This document shows, piece by piece, positions 49,528 to 57,408 of a stretch of 64,000 nucleotides of DNA. A program made the position numbers and the translations under genes. The stretch spans positions 1-64,000 of the forward strand of contig DASREM010000031.1 in NCBI GenBank assembly GCA_035652095.1. The letters are read 5' to 3'. How positions within the stretch are numbered: position 1 is the first letter of the stretch; each line of letters begins with the position of its first letter. This DNA is from DASREM01 sp035652095. Lineage in GTDB: Bacteria; Acidobacteriota; Terriglobia; Terriglobales; Acidobacteriaceae. The notes beneath the pieces were generated by a model. It worked only from the letters and a program-made list of their open reading frames with translations. It was not told the origin of the DNA and did not search any database.

Positions 49528-50952
49528 TTACTCCGTCGCGGCAGCTTTGCGGCTGGCCCGCTTCCAATAAAGATATCCGGGAATTCCGATGAGGATGATT
49601 CCCATGCCCGTGAGAGCTTCGGTGGGGCGCGTAATGATTGTATTCAAAGTCCAGGCCCCGCCGATCAGAACATAAATGGCCGGAAGCCATGGGTAGCCGG
49701 TGCAGCGGTACGGGCGCGGGATGTCGGGGCGCTTCCAGCGCAAGACAAAAAGTGCGACCACGGTCAGGGTATACGACAGCACCATTCCAAAGATCACGTA
49801 AGTGTAAAGCTGATCATAGCGGCCGCTGAGCGTGAGGAGCGCGGCCCAGAGGCCTTGTCCGATGAGGCTGAAGGCGGGGGTGCGCCACTTCGGGTGCACT
49901 TTGGCCATGCTTTTGAAGAAGACACCGTCCTGCGCCATGGCGAGATAGACGCGCGCGCCCGAGAGCGTGCAGGTGGCGGCGGCGCTGAAGCAGGAGATCG
50001 CGATCATGGCAGAAAGCCAGATTGCTGCACCGGGCGAAAAGAGTTGCGCGGCCGCCGCATGAGCAATGGTTTCGTGTTTCGAGATTTCGGGAAGTGGCAG
50101 CGCGTACACGTAGGTCATGTTCATCGCCACGTAGATTGCGCCCACCGCGATCACGCCAAGAACCATGGCAATGGGAACATTGCGCCGTGGATCTTTCACC
50201 TCCCCGGCAACCCAGGTAATGTAGACCCAGCCATCGTAGGCCCAAAAGACGGCGATCAGCGCGACGCCCATGGCAGAGATGAGTTGACTCGGCGAAAGCC
50301 CCATGGCAAGGCCGCCCGGGGGTGAGGTGAAGTGCGTCCAACTGCCCTTGCCGATCACAAAGCCCAGGAGCACGAACGCGGCCATGGCGGTGAACTTGGT
50401 CCAGGTGGAAACGTTTTGCAGGAGCGCGCCCCAGCGCAAGCCCAGTACATTGACGACGGTCAGTATGACGATCAGGATCAGGCCGACCACGTGAGCGCGG
50501 GTGAGCGTGGCCCCGGCAATGGAGAAGACGACGTGCTGTGCACCGATGGCAGGAACGATTTCTCCGGTGTAGGCGGCGGCAGCGACGGCAAGTGCGGCGA
50601 TGCTGCCGCCGTTGGCGACTGCGAAGAGCATCCATCCATACAGGAAGGCGACGAGGTCCCCGTAGGTCTCGCGCAAGTAGATGTATTGGCCGCCGGAGTC
50701 GGGGAACATCGATCCCAGTTCGGCGAAGGCGAAGCAGGCGAACATCGAGATCACGCCGCCCAGCACCCAGACCAGAAGGAAGAGTGTTGGATGGGGGAGC
50801 GGTCCCGCAATATCTTTGGCGGTAAGAAAAATCGAAGAACCGATGATGCCGCTGACCAGCAGAAGGACCGAGTCGAGCAGCGAGAGGCCGCGGATCAGGC
50901 TGGGTTGTGACTCCGCCTTCTCGGGTTTCGCGGTTGAGGTCGAGAGGTCCAT
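49528..50952 (-). CDS. APC-superfamily amino acid permease
   Basis: This 474-aa protein has about 12 hydrophobic segments. TM1 holds the APC hallmark SLLDSVLLLVSGIIGSSIFLTAKDIAG (unwound GIIGSSIF). TM2-3 contain AELGSMFPDSGGQYIYLRETYGDLVAFLYGWMLF, and LIAVFWAYDGWVYITWVAGEVKDPRRNVPIA matches the LAT/AGT subfamilies. The C-terminus is Arg/Lys-rich. It imports or exchanges an unidentified amino acid. A 54-aa zinc-ribbon gene ends 3 bases before its ATG, and the Clp-N gene follows 3 bases after its stop, so the three look like one operon. Confidence 0.92.
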   Translation of the reverse strand: MDLSTSTAKPEKAESQPSLIRGLSLLDSVLLLVSGIIGSSIFLTAKDIAGPLPHPTLFLLVWVLGGVISMFACFAFAELGSMFPDSGGQYIYLRETYGDLVAFLYGWMLFAVANGGSIAALAVAAAAYTGEIVPAIGAQHVVFSIAGATLTRAHVVGLILIVILTVVNVLGLRWGALLQNVSTWTKFTAMAAFVLLGFVIGKGSWTHFTSPPGGLAMGLSPSQLISAMGVALIAVFWAYDGWVYITWVAGEVKDPRRNVPIAMVLGVIAVGAIYVAMNMTYVYALPLPEISKHETIAHAAAAQLFSPGAAIWLSAMIAISCFSAAATCTLSGARVYLAMAQDGVFFKSMAKVHPKWRTPAFSLIGQGLWAALLTLSGRYDQLYTYVIFGMVLSYTLTVVALFVLRWKRPDIPRPYRCTGYPWLPAIYVLIGGAWTLNTIITRPTEALTGMGIILIGIPGYLYWKRASRKAAATE

Positions 50953-50955
50953 GAA

Positions 50956-51120
50956 TTATCCGATGCCTAGTTCATCGGGATTTTCCAGGGGAGTTCCGCA
51001 AGTGCGGCAGATAATGGAACCGCAATCCCCGCAGGTGAGCGGGTCGGGGACCTCGCGGGCGCAACGCGGGCAATAGAGCAGGTCGGGTTCCGGGGCCGGG
51101 CTCTGCGGGCTGTGAGCCAT
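50956..51120 (-). CDS. 54-aa zinc-ribbon protein upstream of the permease
   Basis: ATG 51120 to TAA 50958-50956. MAHSPQSPAPEPDLLYC is followed by CPRC, CGDCG and CRTCGTP: six Cys in CxxC pairs that fit a zinc ribbon or rubredoxin-like knuckle. It ends in an acidic NPDELGIG. The stop lies 3 bases before the permease ATG, which suggests translational coupling. A frame offset by one holds an alternative ORF without any motif. The Cys spacing supports this one. Confidence 0.65.
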   Translation of the reverse strand: MAHSPQSPAPEPDLLYCPRCAREVPDPLTCGDCGSIICRTCGTPLENPDELGIG

Positions 51121-51158
51121 GAATGAGGAAATGTAGCATACTCAGCAGGGGAACCCTT

Positions 51159-51190
51159 AACCACAAAGGACTTGAAGTTTCACGAAGGAG
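51159..51190 (+). repeat. Degenerate dispersed repeat supplying a ribosome binding site
   Basis: AACCACAAAGGACTTGAAGT then TTCACGAAGGAG: a variant of the CCACGAAGGACACGAAG unit. Its GAAGGAG end forms the Shine-Dalgarno of the methyltransferase gene starting at 51198. Confidence 0.55.
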
Positions 51191-51197
51191 AACTGAC

Positions 51198-51941
51198 TTG
51201 GCGGATCCAACACCAGAGGAACGGTTGCAGAAGGAATTCAATCGGTGGGCGGAAGCGGGCGAAGGCGAGAAGATGGAGCGCCATCACCTGGATATCACGG
51301 AAAAGGCCATCCGGCGGATGGAGTTGCGTCCGGGAGAGCGGGTGCTCGACCTGGGCTGCGGATCGGGGTGGGCGACGCGGCTGCTGGCACGATTGGTGTC
51401 AGACGGGCCGGAAGGCTTCGGGCAGGTGGTGGGCGTGGATGTGTCGGACGAGATGATTCGGCAGGCCCGCGGCGCGTCGAAGGATTTCGAAAACATTCTC
51501 TACGTCTGGGGATCGGCGGAAAAGATCCCCTGGGAGGAGAATTTCTTCGACAAGGTGCTGTCAGTGGAATCGTTCTACTACTATCCCGACCAGGACCGTT
51601 CATTGATGGAGTTGTTTCGCGTGATGGCGCCGCGCGGGCGAATGTTTATCCTGATCAACTTGTATAAGGACAACGAATATTCGCTGCAGTGGGTGGACAA
51701 GCTAAAAGTTCCGGTGCATGTGCGGTCCAAGGACGAATACGTCGCGCTGCTGAAGAAGCATGCCTTTGAGAATGTCGAGGCGGTGCAGATCCCGGATGAA
51801 ACGCCGACTCCGGAAGGTTACAAGACGACCTCATTTCGCAGTTTGGAAGACTTGAAGGCGTTCAAACGCTTGGGGGCGTTGTTGCTGATGGCCTCGAAGC
51901 CGGACTTGAGGACGCCCGCGCCCGGGTACACCGTGTATTAA
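51198..51941 (+). CDS. SAM-dependent methyltransferase (class I)
   Basis: TTG 51198, 8 bases after GAAGGAG, gives 247 aa. It is a Rossmann methyltransferase: motif I ERVLDLGCGSGWATRLLARL, VVGVDVSDEMIRQAR, ILYVWGSAEKIPWEENFFDKVLSVESFYYYPDQDRSLMELFRVMAPRGRMFILINLY. The sequence between motifs resembles ubiquinone/menaquinone or sterol-type C-methyltransferases (UbiE-like), but the substrate is open. It lies divergent from the permease operon. Confidence 0.87.
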   Translation: MADPTPEERLQKEFNRWAEAGEGEKMERHHLDITEKAIRRMELRPGERVLDLGCGSGWATRLLARLVSDGPEGFGQVVGVDVSDEMIRQARGASKDFENILYVWGSAEKIPWEENFFDKVLSVESFYYYPDQDRSLMELFRVMAPRGRMFILINLYKDNEYSLQWVDKLKVPVHVRSKDEYVALLKKHAFENVEAVQIPDETPTPEGYKTTSFRSLEDLKAFKRLGALLLMASKPDLRTPAPGYTVY

Positions 51942-51954
51942 ACGAAGGACGTCC

Positions 51955-52170
51955 GCCTAAAACACCTTCAACCACAGAGGGCACTGAGGCTCACGGAGAT
52001 CTTAAAGGCGCTAACCACCAAGGACACTAAGTCACACGAAGGAAGACGAAGAGGGACCCCTTCGTGAACCTTGGTGTCCTTTGTGGTTATCTGGTTTTGG
52101 GTTTCGATTGGGTTTCGGAAAAGGCGCTAACTACCAAGGACACTAAGTAACACGAAGGAATTTTTTGCGG
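51955..52170. repeat. Cluster of dispersed repeats forming a hairpin
   Basis: In order: AACCACAGAGGGCACTGAGG, AACCACCAAGGACACTAAGT then CACACGAAGGAAG, the inverse CTTCGTGAACCTTGGTGTCC then TTTGTGGTT, and AACTACCAAGGACACTAAGT then AACACGAAGGAA. The second and third can pair over about 30 bases. There is no gene in 51942-52220. Confidence 0.75.
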
Positions 52171-52220
52171 AGCTCCGCGTCTCGGGCGGGCGATTTGCCC
52201 GCCCCTCTTTTTCTTGTCAA

Positions 52221-53111
52221 TTAATTGTTGTCGTCGTCATCGTCGTCGCTGCTGGCGCGATCGTCCTCGTGGTCGCCGCTCAAGTCGCGCACGCTGGCGG
52301 TGGTTTTCCCGCTGGAGCTGCGGATTTCGATCCTTCCATTCACGTTGCTGAGGCGGATTCTGGGGCCGCCGCCGCCAAGCTCTCCATGCAGGCTGTGGCC
52401 GACATATTCGTGACGGATCGCGCGCAGTCCGAAGTCATTGCCAATGCCGCCGTGGACTGTGGAGGCTTCGATTTCCGCGCGAGCATCGGGCGGCAGGGTC
52501 AGGTCAATCCCACCGTTCACCGAGGAAAGATGCATGGAGGCAGAATCGTTGGGAAGCGCCGCGAACTGTGCGGCGAGTCGGCCATTCACGGTGGAGAGCC
52601 TGGTGCGTCCCGCAAGATCGCTGGCGGAAACCCGTCCGTTGACGCTGGAAGCGTGGACTTCGCCGGAGACACCGGAAATCGTAAGCTCGCCGTTGATCAA
52701 TTTAATCTCATCCATGCGCGCGTTGCGCGGTACCGTCAGCGTGTAGTCCACTCCGGCCGGGTTGTCACGATCGTCGTCGTTGAAGGTGAGATTGTGGTCA
52801 GGGTAGTCGGTGTGGATCTCGATCAAAGTGCCGCCCGCATCGACCCGGATCTTGGCTTCATCCAGCCGCTGCCTGGTTCCGGCATATTTCACCGCATCCA
52901 CTTTTACTTCGTTGCGGTCCCATCCGGTAATGCGCACAGCGCCGTTGATATTGCTGAGGTCCACGCGGCCGTTCGCGGGTAGGGGGTAAGTGTGATGAAA
53001 CTCCTCGGTGAATGCTCGTTGGTCGGAGGCGTGTCCCTGCGCGAGGAACAGAGCCAGGACTGTGCCGACGACGGCTCCCATCCAGGTAGCGAGTGCGTGA
53101 TGACGTTTCAT
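52221..53111 (-). CDS. DUF4097-type secreted beta-solenoid protein
   Basis: ATG 53111 (GGAG 7 bases upstream) gives 296 aa with a signal peptide (ATWMGAVVGTVLALFLAQGHA). The body has DUF4097/adhesin-like repeats: GRVDLSNINGAVRITGWDRNEVKVDAVKYAG, MDEIKLINGELTISGVSGEVHASSVNGRVSASDLAGRTRLSTVNGRLAAQF, MHLSSVNGGIDLTLPPDARAEIEASTVHGGIG, IRLSNVNGRIEIRS. 'SxVNGxI' recurs every turn of a right-handed beta-solenoid. The C-terminus is an Asp/Ser-rich acidic tail (DDRASSDDDDDDNN), possibly Ca2+-binding. The function is unknown. Confidence 0.88.
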   Translation of the reverse strand: MKRHHALATWMGAVVGTVLALFLAQGHASDQRAFTEEFHHTYPLPANGRVDLSNINGAVRITGWDRNEVKVDAVKYAGTRQRLDEAKIRVDAGGTLIEIHTDYPDHNLTFNDDDRDNPAGVDYTLTVPRNARMDEIKLINGELTISGVSGEVHASSVNGRVSASDLAGRTRLSTVNGRLAAQFAALPNDSASMHLSSVNGGIDLTLPPDARAEIEASTVHGGIGNDFGLRAIRHEYVGHSLHGELGGGGPRIRLSNVNGRIEIRSSSGKTTASVRDLSGDHEDDRASSDDDDDDNN

Positions 53112-53164
53112 AACTTTCTCCACGAGACACAGCTTGGACGCGGCAGGGCGCGATTTGTGAGCAT

Positions 53165-53412
53165 TGGGGGAAGGCTAACCACAGAGGCACTGAGGGTCAC
53201 TGAGGGTCGGAAAGGCATCAACCACCCAAGGACACGAAGGCACACGAAGAAAAGCTAAACCACAGAGGGCACTGAGGTTCACTGAGGATCTAAAAGGCAT
53301 CAACCACGAAGGACACGAAGTCACACGAAGAAAACTTATTTCAATTTCTTCGTGAGCCTTGGTGTCCTCGGTGGTTGACGAATCCCTCAGTGAACCTCAG
53401 TGTCCTCTGTGG
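53165..53412. repeat. Nested inverted array of dispersed repeats
   Basis: From left to right: AACCACAGAGGCACTGAGG, a CCACCCAAGGACACGAAGG unit, AACCACAGAGGGCACTGAGG, AACCACGAAGGACACGAAGT then CACACGAAGAAA. The right half mirrors it: TTTCTTCGTGAGCCTTGGTG then TCCTCGGTGGTTG, and CCTCAGTGAACCTCAGTGTC then CTCTGTGGTTA. This makes two nested stems of about 30 bp around a short AT-rich loop at 53330-53345. The right-most copy supplies the TAA of the next gene (53413-53415). No gene lies in 53112-53412. Confidence 0.8.
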
Positions 53413-54687
53413 TTACGGTTTTTTCGATTCGGCTTCTGAGAAGATGTAGACGATCAGCATGCCGAGTTCGGGTTCGATCGGATGACGGTAGCGCGGGTGC
53501 GGGAAAACGAAGTAGTAGACGGCCGGGTAGGTCAGGATCAGCCAGAGAAAGAGCCACGCTCCAGGGCGCTTTTTGCGGAATGCCTGCAGCAGTCCGAAGA
53601 ATGCCAGTAGCGACGAGGCCAGGAACAGCGCATTCTTTACCTCTGGCGGCGGGAACTTGGAGAGCTTGGGTATGCCTCCCCAGTAGTAGATGAAGCGCTT
53701 GAGGTCGAGCAGGGCAAAGCGTCCATAGTCGGCCTGAATGAAGGCCAGAGCTTCCTGCTTGCGCTGTTTCACATATGCAATCTCGCCGAGTTGCAGGTAG
53801 CGGCGCATCTCGTAGACGTTTTGCGAGGGGTGAAGGAATTCCATCCAGGTGCCGTCGGCGCCGGGGCCGTTGCCGAGGCGGAGTTCGGCCCCGAAGTTCG
53901 AGCGGATGAAAACAGGCTGCCCGAAAGTACGGTAGTTGCGAATCAGCCAGGGAGTGATGCAGGCGAAGAAAATTCCTGACGCCAACAGCACCCCTGCAAG
54001 TGAACGCTTGTTCTGCTTGGCGCGGCGATACCAGATCCACAATCCTGATGCTGGAAGGAAGGCGAGCAGGGAAGTGTTGGTCAGGGGAGCGATTCCCCAG
54101 AGCAGGCCGAATTCGATCCATGGCCGCCAGCCTTCGCGATCTTCGAGGGTGAGGGTCATCCAGAAGATCACAGCCATGAACAGAGCGGCGAGGCTGGTTT
54201 CCCAGACCCAGCGCGTGCTCCAGTAGGTGACATTCGGAAGCAGCGCCCAGAGCCATGCTCCCCAGATCGCGACCTTTTCACTGAAACACTTTCTGCTGAT
54301 CAGGAAGATGGGAATGCAGGTGAGGGCTGAAAAAAAGCTATTGATGGCGAGCAGGACGAGCGCAGACGCATGAGTGTAGATGCCGAACAGTCTGAAAACC
54401 CCGGCGATCAGGAATGGATAGAGCGGTGGCTCCCAGGCGGTGGGGCCACTGGGTTCATTGAAGGGATTGGAGAATCCCTGGCCGAGGGCGAGCGAGCGGC
54501 CAATGCGGCCCATTTCCCAGCCAAAGCTGAAGTTGTCGTCGAGAGTTTTGAATTTGTAGGTGTGGCCGATCAGGATGATGCCGAGCCGCAGCAGCATGGC
54601 GAGCAGCAGGATCCAGAAGAACGAGGTGCGGGCCTGGGCCCACCAGCGACGGAGGCTGGACTCTTTAGCGATCCTGGCATTTGCCAT
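53413..54687 (-). CDS. GT39/PMT-type glycosyltransferase-like membrane protein
   Basis: This 424-aa protein has about ten TM segments. The first cytoplasm-proximal loop carries the acidic pattern typical of ArnT/PMT enzymes: HTYKFKTLDDNFSFGWEMGRIGRSLALGQGFSNPFNEPSGPTAWEPPLYPFLIAGVFRLFG. LIRNYRTFGQPVFIRSNFGAELRLGNGPGADG is the later luminal loop. Such enzymes move sugar from a polyprenyl-phosphate donor to an acceptor on the periplasmic side. The acceptor here is unknown. Its TAA stop is the edge of a dispersed repeat, so the gene may have been trimmed slightly when the repeat arrived. Confidence 0.82.
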   Translation of the reverse strand: MANARIAKESSLRRWWAQARTSFFWILLLAMLLRLGIILIGHTYKFKTLDDNFSFGWEMGRIGRSLALGQGFSNPFNEPSGPTAWEPPLYPFLIAGVFRLFGIYTHASALVLLAINSFFSALTCIPIFLISRKCFSEKVAIWGAWLWALLPNVTYWSTRWVWETSLAALFMAVIFWMTLTLEDREGWRPWIEFGLLWGIAPLTNTSLLAFLPASGLWIWYRRAKQNKRSLAGVLLASGIFFACITPWLIRNYRTFGQPVFIRSNFGAELRLGNGPGADGTWMEFLHPSQNVYEMRRYLQLGEIAYVKQRKQEALAFIQADYGRFALLDLKRFIYYWGGIPKLSKFPPPEVKNALFLASSLLAFFGLLQAFRKKRPGAWLFLWLILTYPAVYYFVFPHPRYRHPIEPELGMLIVYIFSEAESKKP

Positions 54688-54887
54688 GCGGAATGCTCAG
54701 TGTACCGTGCAAGGACGTCTAAAATCCTGATTGAACCACCAAGGACACGAAGCCACACTGCGAAGCTGCGCTTCGCTGGACAGCCGGGGGCGGCTGTCCC
54801 TCCACGAGCGCTCCGGTACGTTGCTTTGCATTGACACCCACTTGGCTCCCACCTAGACTGAAAGGCTGCTTACGGTATCGAGGGCAC
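54688..54887. other. Intergenic region with two repeat types
   Basis: 54732-54760 is a CCACCAAGGACACGAAG copy. GCGAAGCTGCGCTTCGC is a small hairpin. 54778-54799 is a perfect GGACAGCCG-GGGG-CGGCTGTCC palindrome. The nuoB promoter must lie in the remaining 80 bases. No clear boxes are visible. Confidence 0.55.
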
Positions 54888-55448
54888 ATGGGCTGGATAC
54901 AGAATAAATTCGAAAAGAATTTCCTGATCACCACGGTCGACTACGTCTTCAACTGGGCTCGGAAGTCGGCGGTGTGGCCGATGACGTTCGGTTTGGCTTG
55001 CTGCGCGATCGAGATGATTGCGTCGTCGACGGCGCGCTTTGACATTGCGCGGTTCGGGTCTGAAGTATTTCGCCCGAGCCCGCGGCAGAGCGATCTGATG
55101 ATTGTGGCCGGCACCGTGACCTTGAAGATGGCGCCGGTAGTGAAGCGGATTTATGACCAGATGCCCGATCCGAAGTGGGTGATCTCGATGGGCGCCTGCT
55201 CCTCGGTAGGCGGACCGTTTAATACTTATGCCGTCCTGCAAGGCGTGGACAAGATCGTGCCCACGGATGTGTATGCCATCGGGTGCCCGCCGCGTCCGGA
55301 AAATCTCTTCTACGCGCTGCTCAAGCTGCAGGACAAGATCGATCAGATGACGCTGGCCAAGAAGCCCACCGAAGTGCGGCTCGACGAGAGCATGGTGGAG
55401 AACTTCAAGCGGCAGGTGATGATCGCGCAGACGCTGGCGCCGAAATAG
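54888..55448 (+). CDS. nuoB: NADH-quinone oxidoreductase subunit B (orphan)
   Basis: The start ATG 54888 begins MGWIQNKFEKNFLITTVDYVFNWARKSAVWPMTFGLACCAIEMI. The 186-aa product keeps all four ligands of cluster N2: Cys38, Cys39, Cys104 (GACSSVGG) and Cys133 (GCPPRPENL). NuoB carries electrons to quinone at the junction of the peripheral and membrane arms. No other nuo gene is in the window, so this copy stands alone. It may serve a complex encoded elsewhere or a related hydrogenase or formate-linked complex. It is followed 81 bases later by a Rieske ferredoxin gene. Confidence 0.92.
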   Translation: MGWIQNKFEKNFLITTVDYVFNWARKSAVWPMTFGLACCAIEMIASSTARFDIARFGSEVFRPSPRQSDLMIVAGTVTLKMAPVVKRIYDQMPDPKWVISMGACSSVGGPFNTYAVLQGVDKIVPTDVYAIGCPPRPENLFYALLKLQDKIDQMTLAKKPTEVRLDESMVENFKRQVMIAQTLAPK

Positions 55449-55529
55449 CACTCGGCACTCAGCATTCAGCACTCAGGAATTCGCATTTGGCGATCGGCAA
55501 GCCATGGAGATCGCCTGCCGGACAATCTC
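55449..55529. repeat. Short tandem repeat between nuoB and the Rieske gene
   Basis: GCACTCGGCACTCAGCATTC then AGCACTCAGG (55449-55478): four degenerate units of CACTCRGCA. Otherwise empty. Confidence 0.45.
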
Positions 55530-55835
55530 ATGAGATTTACCAAACTCACATCCAAGGGAGAACTGCCTGCTGAAAATCAGGCCAAGGAATTCTCCTGTGG
55601 AGACAAGATGATCTGTGTCGCCAATGTGAATGGCGAAATTTCGGCGATGGACAATGTCTGTCTTCATCGCGGTGGGCCGCTTGGGGCGGGTGTGATCGAA
55701 GGCGGCAAGGTGGTGTGTCCCTGGCACGGCTGGATGTGGGATCCGAAAACCGGTGAGGCGGTCCATGCCCCGGCGGCGAAAGTCCTGGTGTATCCGCTGA
55801 AGATCGAGGGCGACGACGTGCTCGTGGAACTTTGA
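55530..55835 (+). CDS. Rieske-type [2Fe-2S] ferredoxin
   Basis: This 101-aa protein has the Rieske cluster ligands Cys44 and His46 (CLHRGGPLGAG) and Cys63 and His66 (CPWHGWMWD). The surrounding GxHxxxxxG/CPWHG pattern matches non-haem oxygenase ferredoxins (and NirD-like proteins) rather than the bc1 Rieske, which has a disulfide and a membrane anchor. It shuttles electrons to an unknown oxygenase or reductase. The closest gene is nuoB upstream, and no oxygenase is visible. Confidence 0.9.
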   Translation: MRFTKLTSKGELPAENQAKEFSCGDKMICVANVNGEISAMDNVCLHRGGPLGAGVIEGGKVVCPWHGWMWDPKTGEAVHAPAAKVLVYPLKIEGDDVLVEL

Positions 55836-55937
55836 CTAGCGGAACAGCACCAGGGCCACGAGGCAGATCACGCATACGGCCAGGACAATCGCTGAGAGCC
55901 GGTCACTGCTGTCGGTAGTTCCCCAGAATTTTTTCAT
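55836..55937 (-). CDS. 33-aa single-pass membrane micropeptide
   Basis: The stop adjoins the Rieske stop on the opposite strand. MKKFWGTTDSSDRLSAIVLAVCVICLVALVLFR: a short polar head and one 18-residue hydrophobic helix ending in Arg. Size and pattern fit small inner-membrane proteins that support larger complexes. The ribosome binding site is weak (AGGCGGGC 5 bases upstream). The remaining 55938-56104 holds nothing recognised. Confidence 0.45.
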   Translation of the reverse strand: MKKFWGTTDSSDRLSAIVLAVCVICLVALVLFR

Positions 55938-56104
55938 AATGCCCGCCTGCCAGCTTCTACTTTGCGCCAGGCGCAGGACCAGCACAATGGCAACATGGTG
56001 TGATTACCTTCGTACTCACACGATCAGGGCCAGAGGCAGCTGTAAGTTGTCGGGCTTAGGCCACATGCAAACCTTGCTCCAGGAAGGCAAGTTCTGATAG
56101 CGGT

Positions 56105-57322
56105 CTAACCGAGATATCCCAGGAAGTTCTGCGGCCGGTTTTCGAATCCGGGAAATACCCTTCCCAGAGCCTTGTTGCCGAGGTGCTGTGAAACTGCTTC
56201 GCCGAGTACGCGGCGAAAGTCTGTGGTCACCGCTAGGTCGCGTCCTGCATAGAGTTGGGACGGATCCAGCCCGGGCCATCGGCCATACACTTTGCCGCCT
56301 TTTACCGGACCTCCCATAACGAACATCACTTGGGCGTAGCCGTGGTCCGTGCCGCGGGTGCTGTTTTCGCGGGCGGCGCGTCCGAATTCCGACATGGTGA
56401 TGATGACGGTGTCTTCGGCGAGATCGCCCAAGTCGATCCAGAAGGCCGAGAGCGACTGCGAGAACTCGCGCAGCATGTTCGCCATCTGTCCCTGCGTGCT
56501 GCCTTCGTTCACGTGATGATCCCATCCGCCGATGTCGGCGAAGGCAACCTGGACTCCGAGGTTGCCTTTGATCAGCTGGCAGAGCTGCTTCAGACTGTCT
56601 GCGAAACGGGTGCGCGGATAATTGGCGCCGGGCGCGGGTTTGTACTTCGCAGGGTCGGCAGACCTGAGCATCTTGACCGCCTCGAAGGCCTCCCGTTGGG
56701 TCCCGTGCAGCACGGAATCGTGCATGGCTTCGAAGCGGTCGGCGAGGGGCGCGGAATTCTTACCTTCGACTCCAACATTTGAGAGGTTGTTCAAGGCGAG
56801 CACTGGCGCGCTGCCCGCCAGAATTCGCGGGAGAGACGGGCCAAGCGCGATGGCGCGAAGCCCTGAACCACTGTGGTCAGCTCCGCGCAGAGCGCGATTC
56901 AGCCATCCGTCGGCGGGGACGTGGACCCCGGGCATGCCCGACTCCATGAAATCCTGGGCCTCGAAGTGCGATCGTGTCGGAACAGGAGATCCGGCAGCGT
57001 GCACGACGGCGAGATGGCGCTGTTTCCAGAGAGGCTGAAAAGTCTCCAGCGCGGGATGCAATCCGAAGAAGCCGTCCAATTCGATGAGCGACTTTCGCGG
57101 GATGTTGATGGAGGGACGCATCGCGTAATACGCCGGCTCAGCGTAAGGAACCACGATGTTCAGTCCATCGGCGGCGCCGCGCTGGAAGATGACCACCAGG
57201 CGCTTGGCTTTGGCGGACTGGGCCGCTCCCCAGGCCGTGCGCTGCACAAATGCGGGGAGGGCTGCGGTGCCGACCGCTGCCAGGGCGCCGTCACGAAGGA
57301 ATACGCGACGAGTGATGGACAT
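56105..57322 (-). CDS. Tat-exported DUF1501 protein
   Basis: This 405-aa protein has a twin-arginine signal (SITRRVFLRDGALAAVGTAALPAFVQRTAWGA). It has the DUF1501 (sulfatase-like superfamily) pattern: KRLVVIFQRGAADGLNIVVPYAEPAYYAMRPSI, GFFGLHPALETFQPLWKQRHLAVVHAAGSPVPTRSHFEAQDFMESG, VAFADIGGWDHHVNEG, VIITMSEFGRAARENSTRGTDHGYAQVMFVMGG, GRWPGLD. The Asp/His residues resemble alkaline-phosphatase-fold metal ligands. It usually pairs with a DUF1800 gene, which is not seen here. The function is unknown. Confidence 0.9.
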   Translation of the reverse strand: MSITRRVFLRDGALAAVGTAALPAFVQRTAWGAAQSAKAKRLVVIFQRGAADGLNIVVPYAEPAYYAMRPSINIPRKSLIELDGFFGLHPALETFQPLWKQRHLAVVHAAGSPVPTRSHFEAQDFMESGMPGVHVPADGWLNRALRGADHSGSGLRAIALGPSLPRILAGSAPVLALNNLSNVGVEGKNSAPLADRFEAMHDSVLHGTQREAFEAVKMLRSADPAKYKPAPGANYPRTRFADSLKQLCQLIKGNLGVQVAFADIGGWDHHVNEGSTQGQMANMLREFSQSLSAFWIDLGDLAEDTVIITMSEFGRAARENSTRGTDHGYAQVMFVMGGPVKGGKVYGRWPGLDPSQLYAGRDLAVTTDFRRVLGEAVSQHLGNKALGRVFPGFENRPQNFLGYLG

Positions 57323-57408
57323 ACGTATCGATTTTACCTTCTCTGGAATCCAGAGAGCCGAGGAACGAGCGGCGGCAGGAGGCGGAACGCATGAAACACT
57401 GCGCGCTG

